64,000 bases of DNA from Nematostella vectensis (taxonomy: Eukaryota; Cnidaria; Anthozoa; Actiniaria; Edwardsiidae), in the NCBI RefSeq assembly GCF_932526225.1, contig NC_064040.1, positions 5,801,181 to 5,865,180 on the forward strand. Direction: 5' to 3'. Made by a program: the position numbers and the translations under genes. Positions 1 to 9,491 of the stretch are shown here, piece after piece (the first letter of the stretch is position 1; each line of letters starts with the position of its first letter). Below the pieces are notes generated by a model. It did no database searches and was not told the origin of the DNA. It saw only the letters and a list, made by a program, of their open reading frames with translations.

Positions 1-46
1 AGCTGTCAATATGCTAATATGCTTTGCATGGGTTTAGTCGGAAATC

Positions 47-470
47 ATGAATCAAACTCCGGTTAGTTCTCCTCTTCGAAAAAAGAAAACAACTGTTCAA
101 TTTCAATCACCTAAAACGTCACTAAAAGATTGAGTTTGTGGGATTAATTTCAAGACATCTGGGCAGGCGAGTTTCTTCAATGTAAATATCGCACAGTTGG
201 ATTCGAAGAAAATGTTACAAAACTTTTTGGTAAACTTAGATCAGCTATTCCCAGAAGAATATGCAAAACCTGTAAACGGAAGATTGACTCGTTAGTCAAA
301 AGAGAGAAAATTCTGAATGAAGATAAGGCATTGAATGGCTTCTTTTATAATCCGTCGCGTGATATTTCCACGGAGGACGCTGTTTCGAATGCGGGCTTAT
401 TATCCCGCAACGATCGTGGACGGCGGTTTGATCAAACGAACTTGCGACCCATGGCAGAGGTATCTTTTCA
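47..470 (+). pseudogene. Broken fragment of a Cys-pair (zinc-binding-like) protein
   Basis: A reading frame opens at ATG 47 and runs for 28 codons of basic, Ser/Pro-rich sequence before an in-frame TGA. It then continues in the same frame with a VCG motif and a FKTSGQASFFNV segment. From about position 180 the coding signal shifts frame and reads FEENVTKLFGKL, then RRICKTCKRKIDSLVKREK, then a polar tail to about 470. Paired cysteines at both ends and a basic linker look like a small zinc-binding N-terminal domain of the ZAD/THAP sort often found on transposon-derived regulators. I do not recognise the family. The stop and frameshift argue for a decayed copy. Alternatively the two parts are real exons of a gene lying partly outside the window. 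Low certainty. Confidence 0.3.
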
Positions 471-1430
471 TAGCGAGCTCCAGCCCAGCGAAATACAGAG
501 AAAAGAGGCCTCTGCTAGCAGGGAATGCCATTCCTTCCTTTGCTGCTGCTTCTTTTTTCGGTTTTCTGGAGGGGGGGGGACATGGAAAATTTAGTTCCTT
601 CTGAAGGGGGTCAGCTTATTTTATCCCTTACTTTTATCAAAATCTTCAGGCCCCCCTCGGGATAATAAATGAACTTCTCCTTAGAAATTATACAGTATTT
701 ACATTGTCCACATAAGTTGTCAAACTAATTGAATCTCTAATGTTTTTGTTCAAAACCTTTATCATGTTTACCAAGCCTTTTCAATCAAACTAATTTGAAC
801 AAAATGCAGATCAAACTTAAACAGACTTCAGTCAAATACAATCTAGCATAGTAAGTTTGATTTCCAAACTTAATAAATCGTAAAACCAATCAAATGCTTT
901 GGTTTGTTTGATTATTTTTTCAAGTTGAAAACATCACTGAAGCCAGCATTCAGAGTACTCAAACAGTATCGTGGAGCTTATGATAATATGTGCAGTTTCA
1001 ACATAACTGGCATGGGAACTTCCAATTGATTTTATTTTGTTGGATTAGCAAATGTTTGATTGGATTTTGGATTTTTTGTGAGTTCAATTGGCTGAATTGT
1101 CAAACCAACATGCATCTATTGATTGATTAAAGTTCATTAACCAAAGATTTGATGATTGATCAAGTTTGAACAGAAGACAGAAGAATGCATCCATTAAAGA
1201 TATGTTCAAAAGGTTTTATGTTACATACCCAGTGCCATCACTCATCCAATTAAATTGAAGAATTTTTTTTATGAGACAGCTGGCTTCGTGAAATTGTAAA
1301 TGTTTTTCCTCTTGGACAACAGTAATTGAGATCAACTATTAACTGTCTATTATATCACAACTGATCAACTGTCTATGATATCACAAATATTTAACAGACT
1401 GATCTAAATACAGCCTTATATTATCCACAG
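471..1430. other. AT-rich non-coding stretch upstream of first visible PIGH exon
   Basis: No coding exon is recognised here. The first coding exon of PIGH (N-terminal residues and first membrane segment) should precede 1431, but no matching peptide is seen. It probably lies left of the window, making this intron sequence. The stretch from about 840 to 1170 has many short AAACTTGA/TCAAACTT-type words in both orientations but no clean repeat unit. Confidence 0.4.
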
Positions 1431-3358
1431 GGTAACACCCAGCCTGGGGTGCTTCTCCTTATTGCTGTCATTTGTCTCATTCTATTTGTGAAATACAGCT
1501 ATGTGGACGTCAAAACAGGTATTAAAGGGGATGTTATATTTTATCCACACATGTTTTGCTGTGTTTGCCAAAAGACTATGTATAAATTTAAAAAAGATGT
1601 AGGGGGCCCATAGAGTTCTTCATAATATATTTCCTTTTAATAATGCCCCATTTTTGGGGGGTGGGGGGGAGGGTCAAATGCTGGCTGTACTCCTACTTTA
1701 TTATAATTTTCCCCTAGCCCAGCTCTACATTAACTCAGTATTTATATGTTCCTGGCTCCATTGTGGTAGGGATCTACAAGCTACAAACCAATCAGGGGGT
1801 TCCACAGTAAGGACTACGCCATATTTTGCTCTGAAGTACCAGTGAGCTAAGCCCCTCTTGCAGTCCTTGTACACGCACTCCATCACTGCAGTGTTTTATG
1901 TATTTGGCCATTTGCATTTGCAAGTCCTCTGTTGCAAGTCCTATTATAGTAAAAATGGTATGGTTACTTATTAGATGGGTCAGGCTTTCACAGGGTCAGG
2001 CAGAAATGTCTTGAAGCCCCAGAATCCTTGTTAGATCAAGACAGCACAAAAAAGCACAAAAAATGCAAAATGCACATCACTTGACATTAAATCAATTATT
2101 TTAAGGACATTTTAGTTTTTTTTTCAATTCTAGAGTCAGTGGTTGTGATCAAGGATCTTGGTGTTCAACTTTGCACTACGTTCAAATCCAACCGACAAGT
2201 CAAGGAGTTTGTGGACAGGAGAAACATCATGGATGTCATTGTTAATGAGGCTATCACAATGGTAAAGTGGAGGATGCAATAGCAAAAGCTTGGATATGTG
2301 TAAACATACAAAAAGGAGATCACCTTTATCATATGCACATGTGCACTACTACTACTACTACTACTACTATCCATTTAACGTCAGAGTCCACCTATTGGCA
2401 GGTGTGACGGCACATGGGGTTGACATTTGGGTTTTGCATATTCCTTATGGCATCCCTCCATGCTTTACGGTCAGATGCCATGCTTGCCTTCTTGCCCGCC
2501 ATTTTAAGATCGTTAAGCATGGCATCCGACCACTGTGAACAAATAATAAAGAAGACATGATATCTTACAATGGCTGTTTGTCCCTTGCTGCCTTGTTCCA
2601 AGATGTCCCAAGAGAAGACTTTCTGGCATAATGAACCATAGAAGTTATAGCGCTGGCACAAAGGGCCACGGGAAGGGTCAACGACCCCAGATCCCTTGCA
2701 CGCTTAGTAAAATTCACTTTCTGTCATGCTTAGAAACGCCTCGTTACAAGGCAGGGCTCCTTGTATTCCAAGTTGGATATATTGTTTGCTGTTACTTGCT
2801 AAGTACTTAAAGGAATCGTACCCTTTATTTGATGTAAAATGATGTTATTTTAAACTTTTTTCCATCATGCCATATGCATTTTATTTTCAGAATAAAGTCA
2901 TTTATTACCTAGCTCTTCTTGTATCATCCGGTGAACAGGAAGAAAGCCAGCCCAAGTTGATTCCTCTACTTTTAGTGAGTACATGCTTTTATGCCATTGT
3001 TAGCTTCATAATTAAATATTTTGCAAATATGTGTTATATCTTTATCAACATCACTTTTTCATCATCTTTATTTAGATCACCATCATAATTTGCAACATTA
3101 CTATCACTACCTTTATTACCATCGTCATCATTGGAAATATCACCACCACCAACCTCAATACTACTACCATCATCATCATCACTACCAGAATGCCATCTTT
3201 TTTATTACCATTTTCATTGGCAACACCACCCTCACAATCGCCGCCATCATCATCATCATTATCATCACAATCGGCATCATCATCATCACCACCACCATAC
3301 ATCATCTTTATTACCGTCAGCATTGGCAACACCACCATCACAATCACCACCATCATCG

Positions 3359-3394
<36 letters not shown>

Positions 3395-3998
3395 CCACCA
3401 CCATACATCATCTTTATTACCATCGTCATTGGCAACACCACCATCACTAAAATCTCTACCACTAATACCCCACCATCATCAACATTACATCATCATCATT
3501 ATCATCATCATCATCATCATCATCACCAATATCATAAGCACTATATCACTACCATCACCGTGTCAATCATCATCAGCAACATCACCATTATCATCGTCAT
3601 CATATCACCATTAAAGCCGCATTGTCACCAGTTTATTTCCGGTCGATTACGTAACACCATCCGATGATTTTTAACCGAAAACGCGAAAAATATTTCAAAA
3701 TATTGAAAGCAGTGTGTTTATTGGAAGTTTCTTTGGGGATGTGGTTGATAATTTAGAGCGGATGGCCTGTTTAATATCTCGGATTTTAATAGATTCTTTT
3801 GTCTTTTAACGGTTGAGGTTTCCGTCGGACCTCCGGAAGTAAACTGCTGACAATGCGGCTTTAATTGTGTCAATGCCACAATTTTACTTTCAGGCCCACA
3901 GACCCCGTCTCGACCTGTTACAGCATGCCTACAAGAAGATAAGGACCATTTTAATAGAGGGCAATTCGTCAAAAAAAGATGGTAAAACAAAGTTTTGA
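1431..3998 (+). CDS. PIGH: PIG-H, phosphatidylinositol N-acetylglucosaminyltransferase subunit H (5' partial)
   Basis: PIG-H is a small subunit of the ER-membrane complex that transfers GlcNAc to phosphatidylinositol, the first step of GPI-anchor synthesis. Four coding exons join in frame: 1431-1518, 2134-2261, 2891-2974 and 3894-3998 (TGA). All have AG/GT borders and matching phases (1, 0, 0). The first visible exon encodes a hydrophobic hairpin segment (VLLLIAVICLILFVKYSYV). The second gives ESVVVIKDLGVQL followed by DVIVNEAITM, the third NKVIYYLALLV, and the last RPRLDLLQHAYKKIRTIL. These match the conserved PIG-H core (human ETLLIIDSLGIQM, DIVINEAI, KVIYYLCILL, KPRLDCLIEIY). The N-terminal exon is not in the window. 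The last intron holds a trinucleotide repeat and an inverted-repeat element that ends 29 bp before the final exon. Confidence 0.88.
3073..3610. repeat. (ATC/ACC)n trinucleotide microsatellite tract in PIGH intron
   Basis: About 540 bp dominated by CAT, CAC and ATT triplets, with pure CAT runs near 3360-3400 and 3490-3530. It sits in the last PIGH intron. The long histidine/isoleucine/serine reading frames in all phases are artefacts of the triplet repeat. Confidence 0.92.
3611..3864. mobile_element. Short inverted-repeat element (family A, copy 1) with TTAA borders
   Basis: The left end reads TTAAAGCCGCATTGTCACCA and the right end is its near-perfect reverse complement, closing with GCGGCTTTAA. 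TTAA at both borders suggests a 4-bp target duplication, as made by piggyBac or Kolobok elements. The interior (TGATAATTTAGAGCGGATGG, CGGTTGAGGTTTCCGTC) is shared with copies at 29323-29541 and 36256-36511. No protein is encoded, so this is a non-autonomous MITE. It ends 29 bp before the last PIGH exon. Confidence 0.82.
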
Positions 3999-4065
3999 TT
4001 AATGATCATCTAAAACAATGCTAGAATTTGTACATAGTCTATTGTAATGTGGGTGGAAATCTCAC

Positions 4066-4071
4066 AATAAA
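4066..4071 (+). terminator. Probable PIGH poly(A) signal
   Basis: AATAAA lies 68 bp after the PIGH stop codon, the first such hexamer in the expected orientation. Confidence 0.55.
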
Positions 4072-5215
4072 GCATATATATATATTTTTTTTTTTCCACA
4101 TATTTCATTAAAATGCAAGTTAATTTCAACAAACTATATATCCCCCTTTTTGAATTAGCATTGTGCATGACTGGGAAAATACTCCCCCCTACTTCTCCCA
4201 GAAAGTTTCTCGGGCCTACGGTACCTCCTAACCCCTAAAAAACCAATTTCTGTATGGAAAACGTTTTTATAGATGTTTTGTAACTACAATAATGCATGCC
4301 TTAGACTCGCAGAGTATACAGGGGTTTCTTTATTATTACCCTGCTCAGTCGGGTTTGACTTTGTGACCCAAAGTGAGAAGGGAAGCTTGGAGCCTCGGGC
4401 ACCCTGGGGTCTCGATTGAGAGACCAAAATCCTACCAAGTGCTATCCCTTAGGGTTTTTTACGCTAGTAACTGGATATGAATGTAGTCAGAAAAGAGATT
4501 TTATGGACCGCAATTCAGGAAAACTAAACATTATTGTTTTTAGTGCTTACAAGTAGAAATTGCTTCGACCACACCTAATGTGCTATCTCTTAGGGTTAAA
4601 ATTGATTTGACGACAATCACCCCGCTTGTTTTTCTATGAAAGTCCCCCCCCAGCCCTGGGTAATAAGGCGACGCCATTCCTTTGAGCGTCGCCTGACGCG
4701 ATCCAAAAACAGGTGTAATGCTAAAGAAAGGTGTTAAAAGAGGACTTAAATCTCCCTAATTACTTTATAATCTCTTTCTGGAAAAATACTGTAGATTCTT
4801 TGACAAATTTAACATTAATCGCGCGCAAATTATCTTTTAGGCACTCTCTTAAACTATTGTAGCGCGCTCCTTTATCCTTTTAACGCTCCCACTTCACTCA
4901 ACATTAAGACAAAACAAACGTTTTATTACCCATTTGTTGATACTAAAATACTTTGATAGCTTTGTTTACAAACTCGAACGTTATCGAAATAGGCAAATAC
5001 AAGGGCCGCGATAGATTTAGCATAGCATGTCTCATCTATTCTCCACAACCATATCTTGTTTTTGTGGTTGCTGTTTAGCTGCAGACCTTAGCATTATAAA
5101 ATATTCATCTATGGAATGCAATCAAAGCAGTATTTTGTCTGTGAGCAAAAAGAGTTATTGAAATCTACTCACTTGACCTTATCGAAGACAAATTACTGCG
5201 GACAAAAGGACTAAT
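4072..5215. other. Convergent intergenic region, PIGH to Kv
   Basis: No gene is seen. From about 4395 to 4670 there is a partial copy of the GCTATCTCTTAGGGTT repeat family also present at 8685-9168: units at about 4439 and 4579 and a similar right end (AAGTCCCCCCCCAGCCCTGGG-like). A TTTATT at 4922-4927 could be the minus-strand AATAAA of the Kv gene. Confidence 0.5.
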
Positions 5216-6457
5216 TTACTGCGGTTCAATCTCGTTTTTTCGGATTTTTTCTGCGTCGTAAAACTGCTTAAATCGAGTTGCAATCACGGGGCTAGGAAGT
5301 GCGATGGCTAAAACGCCGACAAGCGCACACATTGTACCCAGTAGCTTGCCAATAGGTGTAACCGGTACGGCGTCGCCGTAACCGACATTGGTTAAAGTAA
5401 CAATAACGAACCACGCAGTGTCGGGAATGCTAGAGAAAACACCATCCGGCTGAGCATCAAACTCAGCGTAATAAGTACAACCCGAAAACATCACCATGCT
5501 GATCAATATAAAAAATAGAATCATCATTAGTTCCCTCCACGTAGCAATAATAGTTCTGCCCAGTATTTTGAGTTCTTCCATGTGGCGCGCTAACTTGAAT
5601 ATCCGAAAAACTCTTAGAAGTCGAAAAGCGTTCATCAACTCAACGTAATCGGCGGCGGATTGAATCGCGTTTTCCACGAAATAGGGTAGAATTGCCGCAA
5701 GGTCTATGTAGTTTGAAAAATCCATAGCAAATTTTAACTTGTTTGGGCAGGAAATTACCCGCATTATTAGTTCCATCGTGAACCAGGCCACGCACGCGAG
5801 CTCGAGACAACTGTATAGTGTGAATGTGGCTTCGCTTATAAGCTCCTCTGGGTTCCCCGGAGGGATCGTCTCTGCGCAAATTACAAAGATTGAGATCAAT
5901 ATAAACATTATTGACCAACACGCCACTAGCTTTGCGGAGTCCGAGCTGTTTGGGTACTCTAACCATAACCATACCGTCCGCATGGTTGGGTTACTCGGTA
6001 GATCCTTTTGGTCCGCGTCTTCAAGAATGATCCCTTGATCGCGCATGTAACTTTTTACTATGTCTTCCCCCATTTCGAAAAACTCCATCTCGTTGCAGAA
6101 TTCCTTGAGCGGGACGGTGTCTGGCCGCACTAGGAGACCATCTGATTGATAAAAAAATAATATTGCGTCAAACGCATTGCGGTTTCTGTTGAAGAAATAC
6201 TCATCGCGTTTCGAGTCGAAATACTTCCCCCTCTTGACTGGGCAACCTAGTAGAGTGTGAGGGAAGCGTGCTAAAGTACTCTCGAATGTCTCGTACATCA
6301 TGCCGCTTACATTGATCTTCACGCGGGAGCAGTTTGAGTAAAGAACACTCGGTGGTGGTCCTTGGTAGAGAGAAATCGGCGGTGAATTATACCGCTTAAC
6401 GCCGCGATTTTTGAGTTGCGATCCTTGGTACACAGTCGCTCGTAAGGCAGACTTCAT
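5216..6457 (-). CDS. Shaker/Kv1-type voltage-gated K+ channel subunit, intronless, with atypical filter
   Basis: A single uninterrupted 413-residue frame encodes a plasma-membrane K+ channel subunit. Residues 46-140 are the T1/BTB tetramerisation domain (INVSG near 48-52, FDAILFFYQSDG 96-107). S1 lies near 177-195, S2 near 212-233, S3 near 247-262, S4 at 274-291, S5 near 309-328, pore loop 345-362 and S6 near 369-393. Length is shorter than most Kv1 proteins because the C-tail is only about 20 residues. Three positions deviate from the Shaker consensus. The first S4 arginine is N276 (R279, R282, R285, K288 and R291 remain). The filter reads TLTNVGYGD, with N357 where the inner filter threonine belongs. 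The S6 hinge reads PSP (388-390) instead of PVP. The pore Trp equivalent to Shaker W434 is kept (W349), while its neighbour is Phe. No stop or frameshift is present, so the gene looks intact. It may be a regulatory or altered-gating subunit. Confidence 0.93.
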   Translation of the reverse strand: MKSALRATVYQGSQLKNRGVKRYNSPPISLYQGPPPSVLYSNCSRVKINVSGMMYETFESTLARFPHTLLGCPVKRGKYFDSKRDEYFFNRNRNAFDAILFFYQSDGLLVRPDTVPLKEFCNEMEFFEMGEDIVKSYMRDQGIILEDADQKDLPSNPTMRTVWLWLEYPNSSDSAKLVACWSIMFILISIFVICAETIPPGNPEELISEATFTLYSCLELACVAWFTMELIMRVISCPNKLKFAMDFSNYIDLAAILPYFVENAIQSAADYVELMNAFRLLRVFRIFKLARHMEELKILGRTIIATWRELMMILFFILISMVMFSGCTYYAEFDAQPDGVFSSIPDTAWFVIVTLTNVGYGDAVPVTPIGKLLGTMCALVGVLAIALPSPVIATRFKQFYDAEKIRKNEIEPQ

Positions 6458-6513
6458 AATGACAATATCAGTGATGACAGTGAGTGAGCTCAGTTATCCC
6501 GCCATAAGATTCC

Positions 6514-6520
6514 CTTTATA
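6514..6520 (-). promoter_or_regulatory. TATA box upstream of the Kv gene
   Basis: On the minus strand TATAAAG lies about 57 bp before the Kv ATG, a spacing that allows a TATA promoter with a short leader. A CRE-like TGACGTCG lies a few tens of bases further upstream (about 6552-6559). Confidence 0.45.
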
Positions 6521-6559
6521 TCGGCACCAGCTTCTCAAGTGCCCTTAACGCTGACGTCG

Positions 6560-8330
6560 AGAGCTTTACTCGTGGGCTTATAGTCCCGCGATAACGCTGC
6601 AGGCCGAGTTCGAGTGGAATTTTCTGATCTTTATCCTGCGCGGCAGAATTGATTCTGAAATGATGCATGCTGATTATTCGCAATTAGCCATGTAAACTAT
6701 GATTAATATTTAATCTGTTACTCATAGGATATGACACAGCTGTACCGTGAAATAGTGCCAAACAAATTGGTTTGCGCAAACATTCAAACTCTATACAGCT
6801 TAATACCAGTAAGTTTTTTTTATTAGTGGGAAAAGTACCATGTTAACACTCTAGTTCACGCCCTGGGAGTTGTTTAATTGCTGCAGGATTGCGCTTTCGG
6901 CCACTGTGCTTTGCGCTTAGTTTATTAATGTACCTTGTCTGCTCGATATCCGATTGTTTGGGTATTTAAAAACACGCACGTTTTTGTGCCAACTAAGAGT
7001 ATTATTCAGGCTTTTAGTGTAACACAACGGCCTTCTCACGTCCTTGGCGCATACAAGCCGGTGATAATAAAGTCAATCTTGTGTCTGTTTGCGGAGGGAA
7101 ACTGTGAAACTTTTCCATTAGCACCAAATATTGTCACCTGAGATACTCTTAACGCAAACTATGTAACTGCAGTAAATACAACTCTCAAAAAAGACTGAGC
7201 GGGCAGTTCCATATTGTGATGGATGCTAAGGGCCCCCTGTGATGCGAACACAAAGACTGATTCCCAATGAAGACGCTAGGTCATGCAAACCACAGAATCC
7301 CCGTGACGCGAGGTTAATTCTAAGTTGTTTTGACATCTTTCCTATTACAAACTCCCCGTGTGTGTTCTTCGTTGAACGGAGAGAGGATTCGTGTACAGCC
7401 TGCAGTCTCACGGAAGGCCCACTCTACTCACTTTTGTGATTCCATTATTTTATTGTTACAAGCGTACTTAATCTCCCTCCGATAAAATTGTAATTCGCTT
7501 GTCTGCTAGAATCTGGGAAGTTTTGTTTTTTATGAATAATGAAACACTGCGAGAGGAAATATTGTGAGTGCGATTTCTTAAAGGTTTCGCGAATCCGTGA
7601 AAAAATATCAAGGAAACAGGACATTGTTTTGGAATTCACGATTCTCGTCGTTTTTTAACGACGCCACAAAGTCAAACTCTAACGCCGTGACAAATTCGAG
7701 ATCATTTTATTTTTCATATATTAAAACATAGATATGATTGACGACTATACTCCAACGAAAAAAAATAAATAGTTGTACCACCACTTCTGTTCATCAGTCG
7801 TTAAGTCCTTCCCTTCTAACCTTGTTTCGGTATTGTTATGCCGAAAAAAGTGATAACGGCCGATTAATTTGTCGGTGTGGGGGGTTTTATTAGCTAGTAG
7901 GTGATTGTTGCCTTTTAGGAAATTGTAAACAAGATCTACGCGTTTTCTTTCACTTTGAAAATAGCATCTCTTTTCTTTGGGGGTATACTTTTCAATCCCT
8001 GCTTTTGAGGAGATATGTGGACTTTTCCTTAAATAGTATAGTTGAGGCTAAAATTCCAAATATATGGGCGATTTAATATAGAAGGTGGCTCGTCCCCAGG
8101 CTTCTTTTCGCTGTGCGGCTTCTAGTTAGTGATGTCACATTTGATTTGCTACCGCTACACCAATCCGCCATTTTAATAACAATGACTGCACTGCACCATG
8201 GGAGCTATAAAAAATAGCTGACAAAGGAGAAGCCTGGGACGAGGCTAGATATGTGGGACGAGAGTGAGAGGGAGGGGACATTTGCCATTCCGATGGGAGA
8301 AAAGGGTGGGGGTATGTGCGATGACCATGG
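6560..8330. other. Intergenic, no gene recognised
   Basis: Short frames here (for example 6935-7141 and 7445-7639) have no recognisable domain and no splice-consistent neighbours. I see no repeat longer than a few tens of bases until the array at 8340. Confidence 0.5.
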
Positions 8331-8339
8331 GATGGAAAG

Positions 8340-8684
8340 GGGGGGTGGGTGGTATGTGCAATGACGATGGGAGAGAGGGGGGGGAGACAGTATGATGACC
8401 ATGGGAGAGAGGGAGGGGAGACAGTATGATGACCATGGGAGAGAGGGAGGGGAGACAGTATGATGACTATGGGAGAGAGGGAAGGGAGACAGTATGATGA
8501 CAATGGGAGAGTGGGAGGGGAGACAGTATGATGACCATGGGAGAGAGGGAGGGGAGACAGTATGATGACCATGGGAGAGAGGGAGGGGAGACAGTATGAT
8601 GACAATGGGGGAGAGGGAGGGGAGACAGTATGATGACCATGGGAGAGAGGGAGAGGAGACAGTATGATGACAATGGGAGAGAGG
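8340..8684. repeat. 34-bp minisatellite (about 9 units)
   Basis: The unit has the core GACAGTATGATGACCATGGG followed by AGAGAGGGAGGGGA, repeating every 33-34 bp with single-base variants (CAT/AAT, GAGAG/GAGTG). Looser copies begin at about 8310. One more unit is found at 9175-9195, beyond an interposed element, so the array was probably continuous once. The Pro/Ser-rich minus-strand frame across it is repeat-encoded. Confidence 0.92.
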
Positions 8685-9168
8685 CCCGGGGGGTGGGACT
8701 CTCCAGAAAAGTAGACAGGGGGGCTCAACCTATCTTCAAGGGTATAAAATTCTTACCTTCTTAACTGCTATCTCTTAGGGCTTGTTTTAGGATTTTTCCG
8801 ATTATGCTATCTTTTAGGGGTTTTGACGCCCGGGGAGGAGGATTTTTCTGATTCTGCAATCTTTTAGGGTGTCTCATGCTAAATGTTGGCCCAATCACTC
8901 GAAACGTATTTTACAATAAACCACAAGTCAACTGACCGGTTAATACTTTCGGCATAATTGTCGGTTACATAACAATACAGGATCCATTAAAACGAGTAGT
9001 TTTTTAATGCTATCTGTCAGGGTTAAAAATTCCTTTGACCACACCCAATGCGCTATCTCTCAGGGGTAAGAATTGTTGTTGACCACGCCCTTAGTGCTAT
9101 CCCTTAGGGTTAAAATTGATTTTGCTGTCCAGCACCCCCGTCTGTTTCTCTCGAAGTCCCCCTCTGGG
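8685..9168. mobile_element. Repeat element inserted inside the 34-bp minisatellite
   Basis: Minisatellite sequence stops at 8684 and resumes at 9169. The intervening segment has G-rich and C-rich ends that are imperfect inverted repeats (GGGACTCTCCAGAAAAGTAG left; the reverse complement of the right end reads GGGGGACTTCGAGAGAAACA). Internally it holds six diverged copies of a GCTATCTCTTAGGGTT word at about 8765, 8803, 8856, 9007, 9047 and 9091, some followed by GACCACACCCAATG-like sequence. A related partial copy lies at 4395-4670. No coding capacity. I could not define a target duplication. Confidence 0.6.
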
Positions 9169-9491
9169 AGGAGAGGGGAGACAGTATGATGACAAATGAC
9201 GATGGGAGGGTCGGGGAATATCATTACGATGATGCACGGAGAATGATTTTTTTTTAAAAAAAGGAAAATAACTTTAATCTTTGTACACTATAAAAAATAC
9301 AATGAGATTTTCAAAATACCCTAGCTATTAATGATAACTAAAATAATAACTTACTCTGTCCAAAACACTATTTGGTCAAACCGCTCTGACCGCTCTATAG
9401 AAAATAAATACGATATGCTATTCTAGATTCACGTGGTAATTTACAAGGGCGATTTCCATACAAAATGGTGTAATCTCCATCAATGATATGC

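Noticed and set aside
331-604. Missing first exon of PIGH
   Set aside because: Neither frame resembles the PIG-H N-terminus or contains the expected membrane segment, and no donor gives the needed phase.
3021-3667. Histidine- and serine-rich proteins
   Set aside because: Translations of an ATC/CAC microsatellite in three frames within a PIGH intron.
5640-6038. Second protein overlapping the Kv gene
   Set aside because: Shadow frames of the channel coding sequence on both strands.
8135-8728. Pro/Ser-rich 197-residue protein on the minus strand
   Set aside because: Entirely encoded by the 34-bp minisatellite.
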